Positions 1 to 5,479 of a stretch of DNA of 8,280 nt are shown in pieces. Every line of letters starts with the position of its first letter. The first letter of the stretch is position 1. The notes beneath the pieces were generated by a model. It made no database searches. It had not been told where the DNA came from and was given only the letters and a program-made list of their open reading frames with translations. Origin of the DNA: an uncultured Bacillota bacterium. GTDB taxonomy: Bacteria > Bacillota > Clostridia > Lachnospirales > Lachnospiraceae. The stretch is from contig CATWQE010000098.1 of NCBI GenBank assembly GCA_958352855.1, positions 1 to 8,280 of the forward strand, in the 5' to 3' direction. The translations under genes and the position numbers were made by a program.

Positions 1-14
1 CTACATTTAATCTT

Positions 15-20
15 TGTCAA
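15..20 (-). promoter_or_regulatory. Possible -35 box of a divergent leftward promoter
   Basis: The minus strand reads TTGACA here, a full match to the sigma-A -35 consensus. Only 14 bases remain to the window edge, so the matching -10 box cannot be seen. Its orientation, back to back with the rightward promoter at 86-114, suggests that a gene transcribed leftward begins just outside the window. It could also be a chance match in AT-rich DNA. Confidence 0.35.
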
Positions 21-85
21 AAGAAAACATTTTTTAAAATCATTTCTTGTTAGTTTTGCACAATTTCATTAAGTTTCCATTTATA

Positions 86-114
86 TTGACAAACCCTTTA
101 AGATAGTTAATAAT
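86..114 (+). promoter_or_regulatory. Sigma-A-type promoter of the LacI-ribokinase gene
   Basis: TTGACA (86-91, 6/6 to the -35 consensus) is followed after exactly 17 bases by AATAAT (109-114, 5/6 to the -10 consensus). Transcription would start near 121, leaving a leader of about 30 nt. No clear LacI-type palindromic operator with a central CG was seen, so the operator position remains open. The AT-rich region 1-85 holds no supported gene. Confidence 0.75.
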
Positions 115-137
115 ATTGATAAAACCACAAGCAAAGT

Positions 138-143
138 GAGGTG
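138..143 (+). promoter_or_regulatory. Ribosome binding site that decides the GTG-150 start
   Basis: GAGGTG lies 6 nt upstream of the GTG at 150. An in-frame GTG at 141 sits inside this Shine-Dalgarno sequence, so 150 is the better start. Starting at 150 also gives MTIKEIANLAGVS, the normal N-terminus of LacI-family regulators, without three extra residues. Confidence 0.7.
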
Positions 144-149
144 TTCCTT

Positions 150-2051
150 GTGACTATTAAAGAAATAGCAAATCTGGCTGGTGTTTCTATATCGACTGTT
201 TCGAAGATTGTGAATAATAAAGCTGAAAATATAAATGTTGAGACAAGAAATCGTGTTCTGAAAATTGTAAAAGAATATAACTATACTCCCTATGGAACTG
301 CTAAAAATGCGTCTACAGCAAAAACTTTTCTTATAGGGGTGCTTTTAAAACATACTTCCCAGGATAATCTTTTGTTAAATGGCATTATGGCAACAGCGCA
401 AAAACATGGCTATACCATTGTAATCTGCAATAGTATGGACAGCCCTGAGAAAGAGTTAAAAAATATTACAACGCTTTGTAAGCATAAAATTGACGGTGTT
501 ATCTGGGAACCAGTATCAGAACGCAGCAGTGAATATGAGCATTATTTTAAGGAGCAGGAGATTTTTGTATCTTATATAAACAGCTCCTCTGCCCGCTCCC
601 ATTGTCTGGATTTTGTACAGATGGGCTATACTGCCACTCAAAAGCTTCTGGACTATCAACATACACATATTGCCTGCCTGATGAAGCCGGATAGTCTGCG
701 CTCTTCTATGGTATTTGATGGTTTTCGAAAATGTTTATTTGACCATGAAATCCCCTATTCGGAAGATATGAAGCTTTTTATTTCTGATCCAGAACTTCAC
801 CAAAAAATAACTTTCGGAAGATTCACCGGAATTCTTAGTACACATTTTGAATCGGCTTTAGATTTTTATGAGAAAGCTGACCGGTTTCACCGCAACATTC
901 CTTCTGATATTTCTCTGGTAAGCCTCAGAGAAGATGCCCGGGAAGCTATTTGTTTTCCCAGAATTTCTTCTCTGCGCATTCCTTATGAGCGTTTTGGCTC
1001 TAAGGTTTGCGAAAACTTAATTTCTTTATGCGAGTTTCGGGAAGCAGAACAGTTTTCTCTTTTTACACCAGAAGATTTGTTATTAGACCATGAGGAAAGT
1101 TTAGACAAACCACCGGCATGCCGCTATAAAAAAATTGTATCTGTTGGAAGTATTAATACAGATATCACATTAAATGTAGATGAATTCCCCTCCCCCGGAA
1201 GCACAACCGTAACCAACGCCTCTTCCATTGCTTTAGGCGGAAAAGGTGCAAACCAGGCCATAGGCGCTGCAAAATTAGGCAGAGAAGTTTTTATTATCGG
1301 AAAAATCGGAAATGATTATGATTCTGCTATGATTTACGATACTTTAAAAAAAGAGCAGGTGGTTTCGCAAGGACTGCGTAGGGATTCTAATGCAATTACC
1401 GGAAAAGCATACATCTTTGTAGAAAAAAATGCAGAGAGCTGCATCACCCTTCTTCCTGGTGCAAACCAAAATTTAACGCCAGAAGATGTTCTTTCTAAAG
1501 AGCATTTAATGGAGGGCTGCGGATATTGTCTGATTTCAACAGAAATTCCAGAAGAAACTTGTATCCAGGCTGCCCGCATTGCTCAAAAGCATCATGCAAA
1601 AACCATTGTAAAACCTGCCGCACTGAAACATCTTCCTGATGCCTTACTCTGTCATACGGATATTTTCGTTCCAAACAAAAATGAAGCCGCACTTTTATGT
1701 TCAGAAGAAACCACCATAGAGAAACAGGCTGATTTCTTTTATGAAAGCGGGTGTCCTGTTGTAATTATTACACTTGGACATCATGGATGCTATTTAAAAT
1801 CTGCCACACACAATTGCTATTTTCCGGCGGCTGACTTTCCTTCTATTGATTCAACCGGCGGCGCAGATGCTTTTATCGCGGCACTGGCCTCCTACCTTAC
1901 AGAAGGATATCCTTTAATAAAAGCTATAAAAATCGCATCTTATGCGGCTGGCTTTTGCATTTCCAGAACTGGTGTAGTACCAGCTCTGGTTGATCGTATT
2001 TCTCTGGAAAATCATATTCGTCTTGTGGAGCCAGAACTACTTGTTCTTTAA
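150..2051 (+). CDS. LacI-family regulator fused to RbsK-like PfkB sugar kinase
   Basis: This 633-residue protein (GTG start at 150; three residues longer if GTG-141 is used) joins two complete modules. Residues 1-50 are a LacI helix-turn-helix (MTIKEIANLAGVSISTVSKI). Residues about 58-320 form a periplasmic-binding-protein-like sensor ending in the typical LRIPYERFG element. Residues about 327-633 are a whole ribokinase-type PfkB domain. The kinase has GSINTD (333-338), GGKGANQA (363-370), the NXXE motif as NKNE (509-512) and catalytic Asp573 in DSTGGADAF. Ribose-contacting motifs known from E. coli RbsK are kept, so ribose or a related sugar is the likely substrate, giving the 5-phosphate. 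Two departures are visible: the anion-hole glycine before Asp573 is alanine, and the usual NPAPA is VKPAA (487-491). The protein is probably cytoplasmic, binding DNA near its own promoter and sensing sugar supply. I recall similar LacI-kinase fusions annotated in clostridia, so the architecture is probably real and not a frameshift artefact. The effector and operator are unknown. Confidence 0.9.
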   Translation: MTIKEIANLAGVSISTVSKIVNNKAENINVETRNRVLKIVKEYNYTPYGTAKNASTAKTFLIGVLLKHTSQDNLLLNGIMATAQKHGYTIVICNSMDSPEKELKNITTLCKHKIDGVIWEPVSERSSEYEHYFKEQEIFVSYINSSSARSHCLDFVQMGYTATQKLLDYQHTHIACLMKPDSLRSSMVFDGFRKCLFDHEIPYSEDMKLFISDPELHQKITFGRFTGILSTHFESALDFYEKADRFHRNIPSDISLVSLREDAREAICFPRISSLRIPYERFGSKVCENLISLCEFREAEQFSLFTPEDLLLDHEESLDKPPACRYKKIVSVGSINTDITLNVDEFPSPGSTTVTNASSIALGGKGANQAIGAAKLGREVFIIGKIGNDYDSAMIYDTLKKEQVVSQGLRRDSNAITGKAYIFVEKNAESCITLLPGANQNLTPEDVLSKEHLMEGCGYCLISTEIPEETCIQAARIAQKHHAKTIVKPAALKHLPDALLCHTDIFVPNKNEAALLCSEETTIEKQADFFYESGCPVVIITLGHHGCYLKSATHNCYFPAADFPSIDSTGGADAFIAALASYLTEGYPLIKAIKIASYAAGFCISRTGVVPALVDRISLENHIRLVEPELLVL

Positions 2052-2053
2052 AT

Positions 2054-2094
2054 AAAAGAGTTGCCCTATACAGCTCAAATAAGGCAACTCTTTT
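2054..2094. terminator. Bidirectional intrinsic terminator
   Basis: A perfect 12-bp inverted repeat pairs AAAAGAGTTGCC (2054-2065) with GGCAACTCTTTT (2083-2094), with a 17-nt loop. The A/T ends of the stem supply a short U tract on either strand. It begins 2 nt after the stop of the LacI-kinase gene and lies 38 nt past the stop of the leftward acetyltransferase gene. It can therefore end both convergent transcripts. Confidence 0.85.
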
Positions 2095-2132
2095 ACAGTT
2101 CAATCTCTATACGTAGCTTTCTGTCTAATAAC

Positions 2133-2624
2133 TCACGAAAATAAATTCCTCATATCATACCATACAGCCCCTCCATGTTCAGAAGCAGATACTCCATAAT
2201 TTACAAATCCATGCCCTTCATAGAAGTGAATCAAGTGTTCTTTACAGGTAAGAATCACGCCTTTCTTCCCTTGTTCTCTTGCTATAGCAACCATAAAATC
2301 CAGCAGCTTCCCTGCAATTTTCTGATGTCTGTATGCAGGCAGAACATCCAGTCCAAAGACAGTCTGATATCCTCCTTCTGGCTTATGAAGACCGGTATTA
2401 TGATAAAATTCATCGGGAAGTTCCGGCTTATCTGTAACTCCTCCGTTGATAAATCCTACCACTTTCCCTTCCACTTCTGCTACAAAAAAGCGCTCTAAAA
2501 AGGCTTTCATTCTTTCTCTTATCTCCTCCAAAGACGCGGCTTCTGCTTTTGGAAAACATTCTGCCTCTATTTCGGCTAATCTCTCTGCCTCCTCCATGAA
2601 GGCATTTCTAATCTTTATTTCCAT
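2133..2624 (-). CDS. GNAT-family N-acetyltransferase, arylalkylamine acetyltransferase-like
   Basis: This 163-residue single-domain protein transfers an acetyl group from acetyl-CoA to a small amine; the actual acceptor is unknown. Motif A, which binds the CoA pyrophosphate, is VLPAYRHQKIAGKLL (94-108). Motif B is HFYEGHGFVNYG (133-144) with Tyr135 in the usual position of the general acid. The end, around ASEHGGAVWYDM (147-158), resembles bacterial serotonin/arylalkylamine acetyltransferase-like proteins. Length is normal for the family. In motif A the usual first glycine of the Q/RxxGxG/A loop is Lys102, a small departure that may weaken or reshape CoA binding. It is the last gene of the leftward operon, 17 nt after the MATE transporter, with a modest AAAGGA ribosome site. 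The family call is firm; the substrate is inference only. Confidence 0.88.
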   Translation of the reverse strand: MEIKIRNAFMEEAERLAEIEAECFPKAEAASLEEIRERMKAFLERFFVAEVEGKVVGFINGGVTDKPELPDEFYHNTGLHKPEGGYQTVFGLDVLPAYRHQKIAGKLLDFMVAIAREQGKKGVILTCKEHLIHFYEGHGFVNYGVSASEHGGAVWYDMRNLFS

Positions 2625-2641
2625 GGTTTTTTCCTTTACTT

Positions 2642-3985
2642 TTATACAAGTTTACGAATGCGCCAGTAATAGGCAGCTACCAAAAGAATAGCAGCACCCA
2701 GCCAGGCTCCTGTTTCTGCATAATAAATACCCTGTTTTCCAATAAGTCCCGGAAGAGTCAAAGCAATGGTAATACGCATCACAAGCTCTGCAATTCCGGA
2801 AAACATGGGAATCACCGTATCTCCCATTCCCTGTAAGGCAGAGCGATAAATATGCAGCAAATACAGAATCACCAGCGTTGCCCCCATAACTGCCAGATAT
2901 TCATATGCAATATTTAGAACTTCTCCCGCGTTAGCTGCATCTTTTGCAATAAAAATCTGCAAAATAGACCTTCCGAAAACCAAAAGAATTCCGCCTACAA
3001 GAATAGAAATCACCACTGAAATTTTAGCAGAAGTTTTTACTCCCTCTTTGATTCTTCCGTATTTTTTTGCTCCCAGGTTCTGCCCTACAAAAGAAGATGT
3101 GGCGTATCCAAAGGATACTGCAGCCAGTTCAAACAAACCATAAAGTTTGTTGGTAGCAGTAAAGCCCGCTACATAAAGGAAACCAAAGCCATTGATCACA
3201 TACTGGATTACAATGCCTCCAAAGCCAATAATCACATTCTGAAATGCCACCGGAAGTCCCAGTCCCAGAAGTCGTTTCACCAGCTCCCAGTCCCATTTCC
3301 AGTCTTGTTTTTCTATGTTCCAAACACCATATCTTCCCAACTGCCAGGTACAGATTGCGCCGGAACAAAGCTGCGCTGTCACTGTTGCAATGGCCGCGCC
3401 TTCCACACCCCAGTGAAAGCCCATAACAAACCATAAGTCCAGAACTATATTAGTAACAGAAGCAATCACCATGGCGCGAAGGGGCGTCTGACTATCTCCC
3501 ATTGCCCGCAAAATCCCAGAAGAAATGTTGTAAAAAGCAGTAGCCACAAGTCCTGCTAATAAGATAAATAAATAGTGATAGGCATCTTCCCAGATGTTAT
3601 CCGGCACGCGCAGAAGCTGCAGTAATCTGGTCAGATTTCCTAAAAATAAAGCCATTAAAAGGAATGTAACGCCTGCACCGGTCCACACAGACATAGCAAT
3701 GGCCTTCTTCATTCCTTTCTCATCCTTTGCTCCAAAATACTGAGCAATTAATACGGAAAACCCCTGGGCTATTCCTGTAATACCTCCCATGGCAGTAAAA
3801 CTGAGCCAGTCTGACGTTCCCAAAGCTGCCAGGGCTTCGACCCCTACGCCTCTTCCCACAATCACACTGTCCATCACCGTATACATCTGTTGAAATACAT
3901 TTCCAAGCATCAGGGGAATGGCAAAAGAAACAATAATCCCCGCCGGTTTTCCCTGTGTCATATCTCTTGTTTTTTGTTTCATCAT
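2642..3985 (-). CDS. MATE-family multidrug/toxin efflux transporter
   Basis: This 447-residue integral membrane protein has the size and about 12 hydrophobic segments expected of MATE exporters. These use a Na+ or H+ gradient to expel cationic drugs, dyes or metabolites. The two homologous halves are visible. PLMLGNVFQQMYTVMDSVIV (24-43) in the first half aligns with the segment from PVAFQNV at 245 in the second. LRAMGDSQTPL (159-169) is mirrored by LQGMGDTVIPM (383-393). The N-terminal form, with a short basic cytoplasmic lead and VGRGVGVEALAALG (43-56), is typical of the DinF/NorM-like MATE proteins of Firmicutes. The start codon overlaps the DUF3786 stop as ATGA (4 nt), so translation is probably coupled; two ATG codons are adjacent and the first is used here. 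The transported compound cannot be read from sequence. A co-transcribed acetyltransferase suggests amine-like cargo, which is inference. Confidence 0.93.
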   Translation of the reverse strand: MMKQKTRDMTQGKPAGIIVSFAIPLMLGNVFQQMYTVMDSVIVGRGVGVEALAALGTSDWLSFTAMGGITGIAQGFSVLIAQYFGAKDEKGMKKAIAMSVWTGAGVTFLLMALFLGNLTRLLQLLRVPDNIWEDAYHYLFILLAGLVATAFYNISSGILRAMGDSQTPLRAMVIASVTNIVLDLWFVMGFHWGVEGAAIATVTAQLCSGAICTWQLGRYGVWNIEKQDWKWDWELVKRLLGLGLPVAFQNVIIGFGGIVIQYVINGFGFLYVAGFTATNKLYGLFELAAVSFGYATSSFVGQNLGAKKYGRIKEGVKTSAKISVVISILVGGILLVFGRSILQIFIAKDAANAGEVLNIAYEYLAVMGATLVILYLLHIYRSALQGMGDTVIPMFSGIAELVMRITIALTLPGLIGKQGIYYAETGAWLGAAILLVAAYYWRIRKLV

Positions 3986-4626
3986 CGTCTTTCCAATCTC
4001 TTTTTCAGTCGTTCCAGCAAATCTCCCTGTAAGTAAAAAGTAGTCTCAAAGTGCAGAAAGCTACTATAATTTTCATCCCACAAAAGCACCAGTTGGGGTT
4101 CAAATTCATCATCCCCTTCCCAAAACTGAAGCATTACCGGAAAAAAGGAAGTCACCGGAATCAGACAGGTAAGATCCGCTCTTGCCATAGGTGTCTGCAC
4201 CACACCTCCCAGGCTTTCGCAGGCTGCTTTTAACTCTTTTTTGTGCTTTTGAAATACTTGTGCATAGGTTTTTGTAAAGCCTCCTGCCTCCGGACTTCTC
4301 CCTACGGAAAGGCTGTTAATGGTATGCCATTTCTGAAATAGAACAGGCATGGCTTCTCCCCTGGAATAGCACAATAAATCATAGATGGTCATAACCGTAT
4401 CATAGGAACGACACTCTGAAAATCCACAGCCATGGAGCTTTTCCTCTACTCTTCCATCCCTGCGGCTGATTCGACAGGGCGTATTCAAATATTGAAGAAA
4501 AATCCATTGTTCATCTGCCTGCAGTTGAAATTTGCGAATCAGTAATTCCTGATCATACCCCATAAAAATTTTCCTTGCCATATCCACCTGCAAATCATAA
4601 TTTGATCTCTTTTTCTTTACTTCCAT
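3982..4626 (-). CDS. DUF3786 domain protein
   Basis: This 214-residue soluble protein has no signal peptide or membrane segment and matches my memory of the DUF3786 family. The best evidence is the block from FFPVMLQFWEGDDEFEP (161-177) through LLWDENYSSFLHFET (181-195), plus the central YDLLCYSR (82-89) and LGGVVQTPMARAD (139-151). Other family members carry a similar WeGDeEFpp...lFD signature. No enzymatic function is established for the family, to my knowledge. Acidic residues in EGDDEFE could bind metal, but this is only a guess. Its start overlaps the end of the small upstream gene by 10 nt, and its stop overlaps the MATE start by 4 nt. It is therefore firmly inside the operon. A TGGAG ribosome site lies 11 nt upstream of the ATG (4642-4638). 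Confidence 0.75.
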   Translation of the reverse strand: MEVKKKRSNYDLQVDMARKIFMGYDQELLIRKFQLQADEQWIFLQYLNTPCRISRRDGRVEEKLHGCGFSECRSYDTVMTIYDLLCYSRGEAMPVLFQKWHTINSLSVGRSPEAGGFTKTYAQVFQKHKKELKAACESLGGVVQTPMARADLTCLIPVTSFFPVMLQFWEGDDEFEPQLVLLWDENYSSFLHFETTFYLQGDLLERLKKRLERR

Positions 4627-4856
4627 TGGTCGATTAACTCCAGGATTTTCTCTTCATAATCCCCGCAAAGGTCTTCATGTCTGCCAATATTTCTTACATT
4701 GGTTTCCGCTCCCCAGACTCCGTCCTCGCAGAATTCCCACACATGGTAAACCACTCCACGATACTCAAAATTTACGCTTCCACAGCCATCCTCTTCCACA
4801 TAAGTATAGGGAAACCCCTTGTCTTTTAAAACCTTCTGCAATCTCTGCAAACGCAA
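4617..4856 (-). CDS. Small conserved-looking protein of unknown function (TTG start)
   Basis: This is a 79-residue acidic soluble protein that I cannot assign to a named family. It starts with TTG at 4856, supported by a strong AGGAGGG site 6 nt upstream (4869-4863). It is dense in aromatic, cysteine and glycine positions that look constrained: EEDGCGSVNFEYRG (21-34), YHVWEFCEDGVWGAETNVRN (37-56) and GRHEDLCGDYEEKI (58-71). The pattern of short strands followed by a final helix suggests a compact alpha/beta fold. Three cysteines (25, 43, 64) are present, but no classic zinc-binding spacing is visible. It sits 26 nt after the LURP-like gene and overlaps the DUF3786 gene by 10 nt, so it is almost certainly translated with them. 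I recall similar short proteins as hypothetical genes in Lachnospiraceae but give no function. Confidence 0.75.
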   Translation of the reverse strand: MRLQRLQKVLKDKGFPYTYVEEDGCGSVNFEYRGVVYHVWEFCEDGVWGAETNVRNIGRHEDLCGDYEEKILELIDQWK

Positions 4857-4862
4857 TTTTAT

Positions 4863-4869
4863 CCCTCCT
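4863..4869 (-). promoter_or_regulatory. Strong ribosome binding site fixing a TTG start
   Basis: The minus strand carries AGGAGGG at 4869-4863, separated by 6 nt (ATAAAA) from the TTG at 4856-4854. No ATG or GTG is positioned to use it. The site is therefore the main reason for calling the rare TTG start of the 79-residue protein. Confidence 0.75.
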
Positions 4870-4882
4870 GTCCTTTATTTTT

Positions 4883-5353
4883 CTAATTTCTGGAACACTT
4901 TTCTGCATCAATAGCAAGCACCATCATTACAACATAGAGCATATCCTCCGGCAGTCCAATATCCAAAACATAGGTATCTGTCATACGCAGTACCTCTTTG
5001 CTTACAATGGCAACGGTCAGTCCATTTTGGTCCTGAATCTCATAATCCCATTCCATCATATTTCCAGATACATTCCAGCCATTAAAGTCGATTCTGTATT
5101 TGGGTCTTAAAAAAGTAAGCTCTTTTTGTATACATCCGCGGTAAGCATCCCCTTCATACAATTCAAATTTGGGCATAAAAGTAAGTATCTTCTCCTTCAC
5201 TGTCCCTACATGTTGGCCTGTTCTGTCCAAAATGTGCAGGCAGTGTCCAAAGCTCAGTTCTCCTTTTACGGTAAAGACCACATTTCCCTGTTCGTCATAA
5301 ATATCATAACTGTCCAGCCAGGAAAATAATCTCTGTTTAAAAATTAATTTCAT
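4883..5353 (-). CDS. LURP-one-related family protein (tubby-like fold)
   Basis: This 156-residue protein resembles the LURP-one-related/YxjI group (formerly DUF567). These fold into a tubby-like beta barrel around a C-terminal hydrophobic helix. The sequence shows the expected run of short strands: LFSWLDSYDIYDEQGNVVFT (9-28), LHILDRTGQHVGTVKEK (39-55) and YRIDFNGWNVSGNM (86-99). The repeated idea is an 'x-D-x-x-G-x-x-V' turn. The terminal helix is near DMLYVVMMVLAIDAEKC (137-153). Its length is close to the bacterial family norm. Bacterial members have no firm biochemical role; membrane phospholipid binding has been suggested for tubby-like folds in general. It is the first gene of the leftward operon. 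An AAGGGGG ribosome site lies 7 nt before the ATG and an extended -10 promoter lies just upstream. Its link to the exporter downstream is by position only. Confidence 0.82.
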   Translation of the reverse strand: MKLIFKQRLFSWLDSYDIYDEQGNVVFTVKGELSFGHCLHILDRTGQHVGTVKEKILTFMPKFELYEGDAYRGCIQKELTFLRPKYRIDFNGWNVSGNMMEWDYEIQDQNGLTVAIVSKEVLRMTDTYVLDIGLPEDMLYVVMMVLAIDAEKCSRN

Positions 5354-5385
5354 CCTCTTTCCCCCTTGTACATTTTCTGCTCTTT

Positions 5386-5414
5386 ATTGTATCACACAAG
5401 CGCTTTTAAGGAAA
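5386..5414 (-). promoter_or_regulatory. Extended -10 promoter of the five-gene leftward operon
   Basis: On the minus strand, TG-A-TACAAT (5394-5386) is an extended -10 element with a 5/6 hexamer. The hexamer 17 bases upstream (5414-5409) reads TTTCCT, only 3/6 to the -35 consensus, which fits the extended -10 type. A predicted start near 5379 leaves a leader of about 25 nt before the ATG at 5353. The spacer contains an 8-bp palindrome AAGCGCTT (5398-5405), which could be a regulator site. Confidence 0.65.
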
Positions 5415-5464
5415 CAAAAAAAGGATGTTACATGAAAGACATTTCCTGTTTCATGCAACATCCT
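5415..5464 (-). terminator. Intrinsic terminator of nrdJ
   Basis: A 16-bp stem is formed by 5449-5464 and 5422-5437, with an 11-nt loop. The single imperfect position is A against C in the plus-strand RNA but a G-U wobble in the minus-strand RNA. On the minus strand the stem is followed by a seven-T run at 5422-5416, the first of which also pairs at the base of the stem. The asymmetry and the T run show that it serves leftward transcription from nrdJ, ending 16 nt past its stop codon. Confidence 0.92.
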
Positions 5465-5479
5465 GTGGCTATATTAAAC

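Noticed and set aside
1..85. LacI-type operator in the left AT-rich region
   Set aside because: Only short A/T runs with weak symmetry were found; no palindrome with a central CG as expected for this family.
1334..1692. Leftward open frames inside the kinase domain
   Set aside because: They are antisense to a well-conserved RbsK-like domain, have no ribosome site or recognisable protein motif, and are shadows of the real gene.
2175..2691. Rightward open frames across the acetyltransferase gene
   Set aside because: The opposite strand encodes clear GNAT motifs. The rightward frames lack ribosome sites and have low-complexity translations.
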